A stretch of 64,000 nt of DNA from Rhodothermales bacterium (GCA_028278205.1 JANQES010000077.1:1-64000), one strand, 5' to 3'; shown: positions 23,806 to 33,072, counted from the stretch's first letter. Program-made: numbers and translations. The notes: generated by a model from the sequence alone, not told the origin.

Positions 23806-25806
23806 ATGGCTGTTGCAAACCTGAAGAAGATGGTCCTCTTCACGCGCGCGCATGACGAGCAGCGTGTGCTGGACCTGTTGCAGATGAGCGGCGTCGTTCA
23901 TCTGACGCCGGGCGATGTTTTTCTGCCCGATGAAGACCGGCCTTTCTTTGATCGCCCGGCCACCGGCGCCGACGATCCGGACGAAGCCGCCGCCCTCGAA
24001 AAGCGGCTGCTGACGCTACAAACAGCTATCGACGACCTGGAGCCGTACGAGCCGCATCAGGGCCTGGCCGCGCACCTGGCGCACCCGTTGGAATGCACCA
24101 CGGTGCAGGATTTCTACACCCTCGAAGATCTCGACGAAGCACCCGTCGTCGATCAACTGCACGAACTGGCGGCGCGCGAGCAAACGCTGCACGAGCAGCT
24201 CCGTCACCTCCACGACCGCGCCGCACCGCTGGAACCCCTCCGCGACGTGCCGGCGCCGCTCGAAGCCTTTTGCGACACCGCCCGGTGCTTCGTCGAGATC
24301 GTCACCCTGCCCCGGCCTCACGGGGATGACCTGAAGACCAACCTGGAAGACCTCCTGGGCGAAGAGGGCGTCCTCTTCGAGCTGGCCGCCGCGCGCGATC
24401 ATACCGTAGTGTGCGCGGCGGGCCGGCTGGAGGCTAAACGCGATTTCGAAGAATGGATCGACGCGCAGCCGGCAGAACGAATCGACGTGGGTGGCTTGGA
24501 GGGCACGGCTGCCGAAAACCTCGAACGGCTGCGCTGCGAGCAGGAGGCGCTGGAGCAAAAACTGGCCGAGGTGGAAGTCAAGCGGCAAGCCCTCGCGGGT
24601 TATCTGCCGAAGCTGAAGCAGGTCTACGACTACCGCCACACGCGGCTGGATCAGTTGGAGAAAAAGAGCCTCGTCCGCGAAAGTCGCTACACCGCCCTCA
24701 TCAGCGGCTGGATCCGCGACAGGGACGTCGAGCAGTTGGAGACGCTCTTCACCAAACACGACCTCGACGCCTATCTCCTGGTCAAAGACCCCGATCCGGA
24801 AGACAACCCGCCCGTCGAATACGACAACCCGCCGCTGGTTCAGCCTTTCGAATTCGTCAGCGACCTCTACAGCCGCCCCCAGTACTTCCACGTCGATCCG
24901 ACGCCGTACGTCGGTGCGTTTTTCACCGTCTTTTTTGCGCTCTGCCTGACCGATGCGGGCTACGGCCTGATCCTGGCAATAGGGGCGTACCTGGCGCTGC
25001 GCAAGCTGCCGTCTTTGGCGGCCAGCAGCCGGAAGCTCATCAAGATCCTCTTCTTCGCCGGCCTGGGCACCACCGTCGTGGGCCTGCTCACGGGCGGCTT
25101 CTTCGGGCTTTCGCTGGCCTCGCTGCCCGGCCCGTTCAAACATCTTGAAAAGCTGGTGGTGCTCAACCCGATGACCAATCAGATGGAATTTCTGCTGATT
25201 ACGCTGGCTTTCGGGGTGGTGCAGGTGGCCTTCGGCATCTTTCTAAAATTCCGCTGGAACCTCCAACGACGCCACAAAGCCGAGGCATGGCTCGATCAGG
25301 CGCCCTGGCTGGGCATCATCCTGGGCGTGGTGCTGCTCGTGGCCGCGAGTTCGTTCAACGCGCCGTGGCTCAGCACGCTCGGCTACGGCATGATGATCCT
25401 CTCCGGCGGCGTCATCCTGCTCTTTGCCGGGCGGGCCTCGAAGAACCCCGCAGGCCGGCTGGCCTCCGGGCTGTTCTCGCTCTATCAGGTCTCCGGCATG
25501 TTCGGCGACGTGCTCTCGTACGTCCGCCTGTTTGCGTTGGGGCTGGCTACGGGCGTCATCGCCAGCGTCGTCAACTTCATGGCTGAGCTTACGCTCGGCA
25601 TCCCGTACGTGGGCTTCGTGGTGATGCTCGTGGTGCTCGTCTTCGGGCATTTGCTCAACATCGCCATCAACGCCCTCGGCGGCTTCATCCACACGACGCG
25701 TCTTCAGTTTGTGGAGTTCTTCGGCAAGTTCCACGAGGGCGGCGGCGCCGCCTTCGACGCGTTCCAACTCAACACGAAATACACCAAAGTCCTCAACCCG
25801 AGGTGA
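23806..25806 (+). CDS. ntpI: V-type ATPase subunit I (stator membrane subunit, a-type)
   Basis: 666 residues, the standard length. The N-terminal cytoplasmic half (MAVANLKKMVLFTRAHDEQ) has long coiled coils and binds the peripheral stalks. The C-terminal half from about residue 360 has about seven to eight membrane helices, starting PTPYVGAFFTVFFALCLTDA and including FGDVLSYVRLFALGLATGVI, which carries the essential Arg facing the K ring, and GHLLNIAINALGGFIHTTRL. It forms the ion half-channels. The start codon follows the upstream stop with no gap, and the next gene begins 5 bp after the stop, so translation is probably coupled. Confidence 0.95.
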   Translation: MAVANLKKMVLFTRAHDEQRVLDLLQMSGVVHLTPGDVFLPDEDRPFFDRPATGADDPDEAAALEKRLLTLQTAIDDLEPYEPHQGLAAHLAHPLECTTVQDFYTLEDLDEAPVVDQLHELAAREQTLHEQLRHLHDRAAPLEPLRDVPAPLEAFCDTARCFVEIVTLPRPHGDDLKTNLEDLLGEEGVLFELAAARDHTVVCAAGRLEAKRDFEEWIDAQPAERIDVGGLEGTAAENLERLRCEQEALEQKLAEVEVKRQALAGYLPKLKQVYDYRHTRLDQLEKKSLVRESRYTALISGWIRDRDVEQLETLFTKHDLDAYLLVKDPDPEDNPPVEYDNPPLVQPFEFVSDLYSRPQYFHVDPTPYVGAFFTVFFALCLTDAGYGLILAIGAYLALRKLPSLAASSRKLIKILFFAGLGTTVVGLLTGGFFGLSLASLPGPFKHLEKLVVLNPMTNQMEFLLITLAFGVVQVAFGIFLKFRWNLQRRHKAEAWLDQAPWLGIILGVVLLVAASSFNAPWLSTLGYGMMILSGGVILLFAGRASKNPAGRLASGLFSLYQVSGMFGDVLSYVRLFALGLATGVIASVVNFMAELTLGIPYVGFVVMLVVLVFGHLLNIAINALGGFIHTTRLQFVEFFGKFHEGGGAAFDAFQLNTKYTKVLNPR

Positions 25807-25811
25807 TCGAT

Positions 25812-26288
25812 ATGGAATTCAGCTTAGGCTTGGTCTTAGCGCTTGCAGGCTGTGTGTTGGCTGTGGTGATCCCCGGCGTATCCTCCGGCCTGGGCATTCA
25901 ATATGCCGGCCAGGTGAGCGCCGGCGCCATGACGGAGGATCCCAAAAACTTTGGCCGGTTTCTGGTGCTGCTGGCATTGCCCGGCACGCAAGGTATCTAC
26001 GGCTTCGTCATCGGCTTTTTAATCCTTCAAAAAATCGGCCTCGTGGCGGGGGCCGCTGCGATGCTGACGCTGCCGCAGGGGCTGGCGTTGCTGCTGGCGG
26101 GCCTGCCCATCGGCATCGCCGGTATGGTGGCCGTGCCGCAGGGCAAAGTGTGCGCTGCCGGCGTCGAACTGACCGCCAAGCGCCCGGAGGAATCCGGTAA
26201 AGCGCTGGTGATGGCGGTCTTTGTGGAATTCTACGCCGTGCTGGGGTTCCTCATCTCCATCTTCATCCTCTTCGGAGTCAGTGTGTGA
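25812..26288 (+). CDS. ntpK: V-type ATPase subunit K (rotor ring), Na+-type site
   Basis: 158 residues: a duplicated hairpin giving four membrane helices. The first hairpin has LPGTQGIYG at 56-64 and the second has AVPQGKVCAAG at 107-117 and VFVEFYAVLG at 136-145. Compared with Enterococcus hirae NtpK, the residues that bind Na+ (Leu61, Thr64, Gln65, Gln110, Glu139, with Tyr68) are all present, here as L56, T59, Q60, Q110, E139 and Y63. This suggests Na+ rather than H+ transport. A GTG nine bases upstream is an alternative start. The stop overlaps the start of subunit E by one base. Confidence 0.94.
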   Translation: MEFSLGLVLALAGCVLAVVIPGVSSGLGIQYAGQVSAGAMTEDPKNFGRFLVLLALPGTQGIYGFVIGFLILQKIGLVAGAAAMLTLPQGLALLLAGLPIGIAGMVAVPQGKVCAAGVELTAKRPEESGKALVMAVFVEFYAVLGFLISIFILFGVSV

Positions 26289-26917
26289 TGTCATTGCAAA
26301 AGCTCATAGCCAGCATCGACGGCGAGGCCGGGGCTGAGGCGGATCGCATCGTTGGCCGGGCGCAGGAGGAGGCTGAGCAGATCCGGCAACAGGCCGGCGC
26401 GCAGGCACAGGCCGAGGCCGGGAAGCTCAAAAAGGCCCACCTGGAGCACTGCCAAAAAGAAGCGGCGCAACGGCTCTCGCAGGCCCGCCTCCAGGCGCGC
26501 AACCGCATCCTGGAAATCCGGCAAGAACTCGTCGACGACGCCTTCGCCCAGGCCCATGCCGCCCTCTGCACGATGGACGACGACGCCTATCGCGCCTGGA
26601 TGAAACGCCAGATCCTGAGCCTCTACCAATCCGCCGACGAGACGCTCGTCGTCCCGGCGAAGGATCGGGAGCGGCTCGCGGAAGGCTGGGTGCAAGAGGT
26701 CAACGAAGCGCTCATAGAAAAGGGCCTTGACGGCCCCGCGCAGTTCGAGTTCACCGCTGCGCACATCGACGGTGGGTTCCTCCTCAAACATCCCAAGTAC
26801 GAGGTGGACATGAGCTTCCGGGCGCTTTTGGAAGGCCTGAAAACGCAGATACGGGCGGAGGTCGCAACCGCCCTGTTCGAAGCGGACCATGCAGACGTTC
26901 TCGATTACAGACTTTAG
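26288..26917 (+). CDS. ntpE: V-type ATPase subunit E (peripheral stalk)
   Basis: 209 residues. An N-terminal helix rich in Ala, Glu and Gln (IASIDGEAGAEADRIVGRAQ, AHLEHCQKEAAQRLSQARLQ) forms the coiled coil with subunit G. The globular C-terminal part (IDGGFLLKHPKYEVDMSFRA) matches the conserved GG....D...E/D pattern of subunit E, which caps the A/B ring. The start overlaps the K stop by one base, and the 3' end overlaps subunit C by 29 bases, so expression is coupled. Confidence 0.9.
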   Translation: MSLQKLIASIDGEAGAEADRIVGRAQEEAEQIRQQAGAQAQAEAGKLKKAHLEHCQKEAAQRLSQARLQARNRILEIRQELVDDAFAQAHAALCTMDDDAYRAWMKRQILSLYQSADETLVVPAKDRERLAEGWVQEVNEALIEKGLDGPAQFEFTAAHIDGGFLLKHPKYEVDMSFRALLEGLKTQIRAEVATALFEADHADVLDYRL

Positions 26918-27929
26918 CGGCGACACACGGTACGGGCAGGCCGTGGCGCGCGTTCGGGTGCTCGAATCGCAGCTTTTGCCGCGACGCGCCTTCGTCCGCA
27001 TGGCCGAAGCGCCGACCTGGGACGCCCTGCTCGAAGAGTTGCGGGGCAGCCTCTACGCCGAGCCCCTGGCGCCTGTCCGCCGCGCCGTTGAACTCGACGA
27101 AGCGTTCGCAGAGATCGAGCAGCGCCGCCGCCGGTTGATCCGCGATTTGAAGCCGGAGCCGCATCTGATCGACGCGCTGGATGCGTGGAGCGATTTCAAC
27201 ACGCTCAAGATCGTGCTGAAAACGCACCTGACCCGCGCGCCGCACCGCCTGTCGCTCAACGGCGAGGCCGACCGCGCCCATGAAATCCGCGAACGCCTGG
27301 AAGCGAAACGGATGCTCTCGAAGCCGCTCGAACCGGCCCGCAAAGCCGCCGAAGCCGACTTTGAACAGCACCGCAGCCTCTTCCGCCTCGCCGTGCTGGT
27401 AGATCGCGGGTATCAGGAACACGTCCTCGATGTTTTCGACACGAGCGGCATCCCGTTCCTGGGATATTTCGCGCGATACTGGATCGACCTGGCCAACGTG
27501 AACATGGTGCTGCGCTGGCGCGCGTGGCGCGGCCAAAATAGCGGCAACCGGCCTCCGCCCATCGACCGAAAACTCGCGACGCCGGGTGGCTTCGTCAGCA
27601 CCGAGACGCTCGCTACGCTGGCCGAGGAACCGTGGGAACGGCTGGCCCCGGCGCTCCAGCATACGCCGTACGACACCGTCTTTAGAAAGGCGATGGAAGC
27701 GCATCAAAACGACGGCGCACTGTGGCCGCTCGAAAAGCTGTCGGACGACTTCCTGAGCGCGTTTTGCCGCATGACGCACTACACGCCTTTCGGGGTCGAG
27801 CCGCTGGTGGCCTTCGCCTGGTTTTCGATGCAGGAGACCAAAAACCTCATGACCGTCGCCACGGCGAAGTGGGCGGGGCTGCCGCCAGAGGTCGTCATTC
27901 CAAGACTCAGGAGGGGAGGCCATGCCTGA
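26889..27929 (+). CDS. ntpC: V-type ATPase subunit C (d-type, rotor socket)
   Basis: 346 residues, almost wholly helical, of the V-ATPase C/d-type family that links the central stalk to the K ring. Recognisable parts are RYGQAVARVRVLESQLL at the N terminus, ALDAWSDFNTLKIVLKTHLT, DRGYQEHVLDVFDTSGIPFL, FARYWIDLANVNMVLRWRAW and PLVAFAWFSMQETKNLMTVA near the C terminus, as in NtpC/AtpC. It overlaps the genes on both sides by 29 and 8 bases. Confidence 0.9.
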   Translation: MQTFSITDFSGDTRYGQAVARVRVLESQLLPRRAFVRMAEAPTWDALLEELRGSLYAEPLAPVRRAVELDEAFAEIEQRRRRLIRDLKPEPHLIDALDAWSDFNTLKIVLKTHLTRAPHRLSLNGEADRAHEIRERLEAKRMLSKPLEPARKAAEADFEQHRSLFRLAVLVDRGYQEHVLDVFDTSGIPFLGYFARYWIDLANVNMVLRWRAWRGQNSGNRPPPIDRKLATPGGFVSTETLATLAEEPWERLAPALQHTPYDTVFRKAMEAHQNDGALWPLEKLSDDFLSAFCRMTHYTPFGVEPLVAFAWFSMQETKNLMTVATAKWAGLPPEVVIPRLRRGGHA

Positions 27930-28227
27930 TCCCAAGATCGCCATCCTGGCCGATCCGCTCTCGGCGGACGTGTTCACGTTGACGGACTTTCGGGTGCGCA
28001 CGGCGCCGGCGCCCGACGCCGCGCCGGCGCTCCTGGAAGAGATCCTGAATCAGAAATGCGAGATCGTGTTCATCACCGAACCCGTGGCGGCTACGATCCA
28101 GGAACAGATTCGCAAAGCGCAGGAGAAAACCGAGGCCATCATCACGGTCATCCCCGGCGTAGGCGCCTCCCGCCACCTCGGCAAGGAGATGCTCCTGACG
28201 ATGAGACGATCGGTGATTGGCCAGTAA
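27922..28227 (+). CDS. ntpG: V-type ATPase subunit F (central stalk)
   Basis: 101 residues, the usual length. KIAILADPLSADVFTLTDFR is the first strand and helix of the Rossmann-like fold of subunit F. CEIVFITEPVAATIQEQI and ITVIPGV follow as expected. It binds subunit D in the rotating axle. It overlaps subunit C by 8 bases and is followed by a 228-bp gap with a repeat element before subunit A. Confidence 0.9.
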   Translation: MPDPKIAILADPLSADVFTLTDFRVRTAPAPDAAPALLEEILNQKCEIVFITEPVAATIQEQIRKAQEKTEAIITVIPGVGASRHLGKEMLLTMRRSVIGQ

Positions 28228-28264
28228 ATCAGCAGGTAGTGTTCTTTGATGTGTCGATGGAGAC

Positions 28265-28378
28265 TAAAAAACTCCTCCCTTGAGGGAGGTGGGCTCGCCG
28301 AAGGCGAGGTCGGAGGGTGTCAAACAGACCGATGGACACCCCCAGTCGCTGCGCGACAGCCCCCTCAAGGGGGCGGTT
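28265..28378. repeat. palindromic CCTCCCTTGAGGGAGG element (family G-like, copy 3)
   Basis: AACTCCTCCCTTGAGGGAGG at the left and GCCCCCTCAAGGGGGC at the right are self-complementary palindromes. GGCTCGCCGAAGGCGAGG and GTCGCTGCGCGAC form inner hairpins, and GGAGGGTGTC (28311-28320) pairs with GACACCCCC (28335-28343). It separates subunits F and A within the operon. Confidence 0.7.
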
Positions 28379-28455
28379 ACTTCCCTTCATCCACACAGCC
28401 ATGAGCACTGCTGATCGTTTACTTTGAAAAAACGCCGTAAACGGAGGATACAACC

Positions 28456-30264
28456 ATGAATGTAGGCACCATCGCGAAGATCTCCGGCCCGCTCGTCGTA
28501 GCCGATAAGCTGCCGGACGCCTGCATGAACGACGTGGTGCAGGTCGGCGAGAAGCAACTCATCGGCGAGATCATCGAGTTGCACGGAGACCGCGCCTATA
28601 TCCAGGTCTACGAAGAGACCGCCGGCGTGCGGCCCGGCGAGCCGGTGCTCAGCCGGGGCGAACCGTTGAGCGTCGTGCTCGGCCCCGGCCTCATCGGCTC
28701 GATCTACGACGGCATCCAACGCCCGCTCAACATCCTCCAGAAACGCTACGGCGACTTCATCGCACGCGGCACCACCGCGCCGCGCATCGATCACAAACGA
28801 AAGTGGGATTTCCAGCCCATCCGCCAGGCCGGCGACACCGTCAAGGCCGGCGACGTGATCGGGACGGTGGAAGAGTCGGCGTTGATCACCCACCGCATCA
28901 TGCTGCCACCGCGCATCAAGCAAGGCGTGATCGTGCAGATCGAAGAAGGGTCGATGACGGTCGATGACACGGTGGCGCTGGTGCGGACGGACGCCGGGCT
29001 CGAAGAGATCACGATGATTCAGGAGTGGCCGGTGCGCAAGCCGCGTCCCTACCGGCGTCGCGAAGAACCGTCGGCCCTGTTGACGACTGGGCAGCGGGTG
29101 ATCGACACGTTCTTCCCGCTGGCGCGCGGCGGCACGGCCTGCGTGCCCGGCCCCTTCGGCAGCGGCAAAACGGTCGTCCAGCACCAGATCGCCAAGTGGG
29201 CCGATGCGCAGGTGATCATCTTCATCGGCTGCGGCGAACGGGGCAATGAGATGACCAACGTGCTGCAAGAATTTCCAGAGTTGATCGATCCGCACTCCGG
29301 CAAGCCGCTGATGGAGCGCACCATTCTGATCGCCAACACGTCGAACATGCCCGTGGCGGCCCGCGAGGCGTCGATCTACACCGGCATCACGCTGGCCGAG
29401 TATTACCGCGACATGGGCTACCACGTCGCCGTCATGGCCGACTCGACCTCGCGCTGGGCCGAGGCGCTGCGCGAGATGGGCGGCCGGCTCGAAGAGATGC
29501 CCGGCGAGGAAGGCTATCCGGCGTACCTGGGTACGCGCATGGCCGAGTTTTACGCGCGCGCCGGGCAGGTCTACTGCCTCGGCTCTGAAAACCGAGAGGC
29601 TAGCATCTCGATCATCGGCGCCGTCTCGCCCCCCGGCGGCGACCTCGCCGACCCCGTCGTGCAGGCTACGCTGCGCGTGGTGAAAGTTTTCTGGAGCCTC
29701 GACGCCCGCCTCGCCTACGAACGCCACTTCCCCGCCATCGACTGGCTGGCCAGCTACTCGCTCTACGACACCACGCTCGACGCCTACATTCGCAAACAGT
29801 TCGGCGAAGAACCCATCGCCGACCGGATGCTGGCGATGCGGCTGTTGGAAGAAGAGAACGAGTTGAAAGAGATCGTGCGGCTCGTCGGGCTGGAGTCGCT
29901 CTCGCCGCAGCAACGGCTGACGATGCGGACGGCGCAGTCGATCCGGGAGGATTTCCTGCACCAGAACGCGTTCCACAAGGAAGACACCTTTACGTCGCTG
30001 CGCAAGCAGTACGCGCTGTTGCGGTTGATCATCCATATGCACGAGGTCGCAGGCAAAGCCCTCGAAGACGGCGTGGCCATCCAGGACGTGCTCGACCTGC
30101 CGGTGTGGGAGAACATCGCCCGCGCCAAGTACATCCCCGAAGCCGAACTCGAAAGCTACGACGCGCTCGTGCTGGAAGTCTCGGAAGCGATAGCGCCGCT
30201 GAAACGTCCCTCGAAATCCGAGGAGACCGAGGCGTCTGCCGTCATGGAGGCATCGGAGGCGTGA
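28456..30264 (+). CDS. ntpA: V-type ATPase catalytic subunit A
   Basis: 602 residues. The N-terminal beta barrel (TIAKISGPLVVADKLPDACM) and the A-type non-homologous insert precede the P-loop GPFGSGKT near residues 233-240, which binds ATP. ALREMGGRLEEMPGEEGYPA, which includes the catalytic Glu region, and SVSPPGGDLADPV-like AVSPPGGDLADPVVQATLRV follow. The helical C-terminal domain ends with an acidic tail. It forms the alternating AB ring with subunit B and hydrolyses or makes ATP. A GGAGGA ribosome site lies before the ATG at 28456. Confidence 0.96.
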   Translation: MNVGTIAKISGPLVVADKLPDACMNDVVQVGEKQLIGEIIELHGDRAYIQVYEETAGVRPGEPVLSRGEPLSVVLGPGLIGSIYDGIQRPLNILQKRYGDFIARGTTAPRIDHKRKWDFQPIRQAGDTVKAGDVIGTVEESALITHRIMLPPRIKQGVIVQIEEGSMTVDDTVALVRTDAGLEEITMIQEWPVRKPRPYRRREEPSALLTTGQRVIDTFFPLARGGTACVPGPFGSGKTVVQHQIAKWADAQVIIFIGCGERGNEMTNVLQEFPELIDPHSGKPLMERTILIANTSNMPVAAREASIYTGITLAEYYRDMGYHVAVMADSTSRWAEALREMGGRLEEMPGEEGYPAYLGTRMAEFYARAGQVYCLGSENREASISIIGAVSPPGGDLADPVVQATLRVVKVFWSLDARLAYERHFPAIDWLASYSLYDTTLDAYIRKQFGEEPIADRMLAMRLLEEENELKEIVRLVGLESLSPQQRLTMRTAQSIREDFLHQNAFHKEDTFTSLRKQYALLRLIIHMHEVAGKALEDGVAIQDVLDLPVWENIARAKYIPEAELESYDALVLEVSEAIAPLKRPSKSEETEASAVMEASEA

Positions 30265-30280
30265 AAAAACTAAGGAGCCG

Positions 30281-30419
30281 AGACCTTTCGGGTTTCAATG
30301 ATCTTTGACAAATTATTTCGGTAATCGCCCATCACGCGATTCCCCCTTTGAAGGGGGACTTTTCGGGGGCGCCCTTACCGAAGTAAATAATCAAACATCA
30401 TAAAAACCCGAAAGGTCTA
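30281..30419. repeat. MITE-like element nested in a hairpin (family G, copy 4)
   Basis: The inner element has the ends ATTATTTCGGTAATCGCCC and GGGCGCCCTTACCGAAGTAA around a CCCCCTTTGAAGGGGGAC palindrome, matching copy 1 at 9664-9890 with the middle deleted. It sits between AGACCTTTCGGGTTT (30282-30296) and its exact complement AAACCCGAAAGGTCT (30404-30418), which look like two halves of an older hairpin. It occupies the gap between subunits A and B. Confidence 0.75.
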
Positions 30420-30471
30420 TCTCTTAAGCAAAACGAAAAACCACACGACGAACACCGGAGGAGATGCCGGT

Positions 30472-31872
30472 ATGAGAAAAGCGTATCGCACCGCCACAGA
30501 TATCGAAGGCCCGCTGGTCTTCGTCGAAGTCACCGAAGCCGTCGGCTATCAGGAGATGGTCGAGATCCAGGTCAATAGCGAAATGCGCCACGGGCAGGTT
30601 CTCGAAGTCAACGGGCCGCGAGTGCTCATTCAGTTGTTCGAGGGCGGCGCGGGCGTCCACCTCGGCCAGACGCGCTTCCGGTTCGTCGGGCACGGCATGA
30701 CGCTGGGCCTGGCGCCCGACATCCTGGGCCGCGTCTTCGACGGCCAGGGCAACCCGGTCGATGACGGGCCGGCGCCCATCGCTACGCTCCACCGCGACAT
30801 CAACGGCGCGCCCATCAATCCATACGCCCGCGACTACCCGAACGAGTTTATCCAGACCGGAATCTCGGCCATCGACGGTTTGAACACGCTCGTGCGCGGG
30901 CAGAAACTGCCGATCTTCTCCGGCGCGGGGCTGCCGCACAACGAGATCGCCGCGCAGATCGCCCGGCAGGCCAAAGTGCTGACGCAGGAGGGCGATTTCG
31001 CCGTCGTCTTCGGCGCGCTGGGCATCATGTTCGAAGAGGCGCAGTTTTTCATCAACAGCTTCCGAGACAGCGGCGCACTGGAGCGCTCGGTGGTCTTCCT
31101 GAATCTGGCCAACGACCCGGCTATCGAACGCCTCGCCACGCCGCGTATGGCCCTGACGGCGGCTGAATACCTCGCCTTCGACCTGGGCATGCACGTGCTG
31201 GTGATCCTCACAGACATGACCAACTATTGCGAGGCACTCCGCGAGGTCTCTGCCGCGCGCAAGGAGGTGCCGGGCCGGCGAGGCTATCCGGGCTACCTCT
31301 ACACCGACCTCTCGGCCATCTACGAACGGGCCGGACGCATCCAGGGCCGGAAGGGATCGATCACGATGTTTCCGATCCTGACGATGCCGGAGGATGACAA
31401 AACGCACCCGATCCCCGACCTGACCGGGTACATCACCGAGGGCCAGATCATCCTCTCGCGCCCGCTCCATAAGAAGAGTTTGTATCCGCCGGTAGACGTT
31501 CAGGCCTCGCTCTCCCGGCTTCGCGACGAAGGCATCGGCGAAGGCAAGACCCGCGACGACCACGCCGACCTGTCCAACCAGTTGTTCACGGCCTACGCCC
31601 GCGGCCTCGAAGCCCGCGAGATGACCGTGGTGCTGGGCGAGTCGGCGCTCTCGGACGAAGATCTGATGTACCTCCGTTTCGCCGATGCCTTCGAGCGCGA
31701 GTTCATCCATCAAGGCTCCGACGCCGACCGCTCCATCGAACAGACGCTCGACATCGGCTGGTCGTTGATCCGGCAGATGCCCAGGGCGCTGCTCAAACGC
31801 ATCCGGGTCGAGTACCTGGAGAAATACTACGACGTGGCGGCAAAAGACGAATTGCAAATGGCAAACGGGTAA
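30472..31872 (+). CDS. ntpB: V-type ATPase regulatory subunit B
   Basis: 466 residues. The N-terminal barrel ([20 protein letters not shown]) is followed by [40 protein letters not shown], which is the degenerate P-loop of B subunits, [40 protein letters not shown] and [20 protein letters not shown]. These are all standard for NtpB. It contributes nucleotide-binding residues in trans to subunit A. An AGGAGA ribosome site lies about ten bases before the ATG. Its 3' end runs into the B-family repeat: the last residues ELQMANG are encoded by it. Confidence 0.96.
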   Translation: MRKAYRTATDIEGPLVFVEVTEAVGYQEMVEIQVNSEMRHGQVLEVNGPRVLIQLFEGGAGVHLGQTRFRFVGHGMTLGLAPDILGRVFDGQGNPVDDGPAPIATLHRDINGAPINPYARDYPNEFIQTGISAIDGLNTLVRGQKLPIFSGAGLPHNEIAAQIARQAKVLTQEGDFAVVFGALGIMFEEAQFFINSFRDSGALERSVVFLNLANDPAIERLATPRMALTAAEYLAFDLGMHVLVILTDMTNYCEALREVSAARKEVPGRRGYPGYLYTDLSAIYERAGRIQGRKGSITMFPILTMPEDDKTHPIPDLTGYITEGQIILSRPLHKKSLYPPVDVQASLSRLRDEGIGEGKTRDDHADLSNQLFTAYARGLEAREMTVVLGESALSDEDLMYLRFADAFEREFIHQGSDADRSIEQTLDIGWSLIRQMPRALLKRIRVEYLEKYYDVAAKDELQMANG

Positions 31873-32026
31873 ATGGGCACATGAGCAAAACGGCAAACAG
31901 GCAAATGGGCAAAATGGCAAACAGGCAAATGGCAAATGGGCAGCGGATGTCCAGGCCTTTTTTGCCATTTGCACTTTGCACTTTTGCTCTTTTGCAACGT
32001 GCCCATTTGCCCCTTGCCATTTGCCA
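31854..32026. repeat. palindromic GGCAAAT element (family B, copy 2)
   Basis: The left arm, 31854-31942, consists of GGCAAAT/GGCAAAC/GGGCAAAA units of 7-8 bp. The right arm, 31961-32026, has the complements TTTGCCATTTGCAC and CCCATTTGCCCCTTGCCATT. It begins inside the last codons of subunit B and ends 12 bp before subunit D. Copy 1 is at 3316. Confidence 0.8.
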
Positions 32027-32038
32027 GAGGGTTAAACA

Positions 32039-32665
32039 ATGCTATACGGTGTAAGCGCCAACCGCATGACCCTGACCAAGACGCGCAAGCGCCTGGCGAT
32101 GGCGCGTCGCGGCCATACGTTGATGAAGCACAAGCTGGAAGAGTTGATGCGCCTCTTTCAGGACGAAGTAGACCACGTGCTTGAGACGCAGGAGGCCGTC
32201 GAAGCACAGCTTCGGGACGTCTACACGCTCTTCCTGCTGGGCAAACACCGGCTTCGCTTCGAGCCCGCCTCCGGCGCGCGCTGCATGCCACTGCTCCAGA
32301 CACACCTCGCGGTCTCGACAGAGCACGTCTTGAACCTGAAGATGCCGGTGCTCGACGCCACGGCAAAAATCGAGGCCCCGCCCTACGGCCTGCTCGAAAC
32401 CACCGCCGACCTCGACGACAGCGTCCGACGCCTGCAAACGGCCCTCCCCTTGCTGCTCCGGCTGGCGCAGGGCCAGCAACGCCTGACGATGCTTCACCGC
32501 GAGATCGAAACCACCCGTCGCCGCGTCAATGCCCTCGAATACGTCCTCATCCCGCAGATCGAAGAGACGGAACAGTTGATCCAGATGAAGCTCGACGAGA
32601 TGGAACGCTCCAACATCAGCCGCCTGATGCGCATCAAGTCGATCATTCGAAAAGAAGAGGTCTGA
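32039..32665 (+). CDS. ntpD: V-type ATPase subunit D (central stalk)
   Basis: 208 residues. VSANRMTLTKTRKRLAMARR followed by GHTLMKHKLEELMRLF is the conserved N-terminal helix, and TTRRRVNALEYVLIPQIEET is the C-terminal one. The two long antiparallel helices form the axle that turns inside the A/B ring. It is the last gene of the operon. The ATG at 32039 follows repeat B2 closely and has no strong ribosome site. Confidence 0.94.
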   Translation: MLYGVSANRMTLTKTRKRLAMARRGHTLMKHKLEELMRLFQDEVDHVLETQEAVEAQLRDVYTLFLLGKHRLRFEPASGARCMPLLQTHLAVSTEHVLNLKMPVLDATAKIEAPPYGLLETTADLDDSVRRLQTALPLLLRLAQGQQRLTMLHREIETTRRRVNALEYVLIPQIEETEQLIQMKLDEMERSNISRLMRIKSIIRKEEV

Positions 32666-32824
32666 GAAAACCTTTCTAAAAGCAGATGAAGACAGTCTGA
32701 AATCCCGGCCCCCACCGGGTCTGATGGGCACCATTCGCCCCGGCCTTGATACAAGGAATTGACGCACCGGCACGTGGCCTTTCCGCTTGCAGGATCTCAT
32801 CGGGAGATCAGCACTCACTACCAG

Positions 32825-32846
32825 GCACCTGTCGGTGCTCTTTTTT
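32825..32846 (+). terminator. probable terminator of the V-ATPase operon
   Basis: GCACC-TGTC-GGTGC (32825-32838) followed by TCTTTTTT. The stem is only five base pairs. An alternative pairing of AGCAC (about 32810) with GTGCT is also possible, so the structure may switch. The rest of the 32666-33121 gap shows only the hairpin at 33021-33072 and no gene. Confidence 0.45.
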
Positions 32847-33020
32847 ATGGACGAATTTCTGGCGGTTTCTGCTTTTTCTCAAGATTCCACTTCGCAGAGT
32901 TGTTGAAATGGGTCATCAGGAAAAAACTCACTGATGACCGACGACCAACGCCAACAGGGATCCGGCGTGAAAACGTCATCCATACTACAAAACATCGTCT
33001 CGCCAGCGCCTAAAAACAGC

Positions 33021-33072
33021 GACGCGGAGGCACGGCGACGGGAGGCTCCCCGTATCGCCGCAACTCCGCGTC
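33021..33072. repeat. GACGCGGAGGC-type long hairpin (family I)
   Basis: GACGCGGAG (33021-33029) pairs with CTCCGCGTC (33064-33072). Inside it, GGCGACGGG pairs with CCCCGTATCGCC with a small bulge. The left arm reads as 7-bp words GACGCGG-AGGCACG-GCGACGG. It stands 50 bp downstream of the DUF4252 gene ending at 33122 and could end that transcript. Confidence 0.55.

Noticed and set aside
28387..30042. 551-codon minus-strand frame opposite V-ATPase subunit A
   Set aside because: Antisense shadow of a highly conserved gene in a complete operon.
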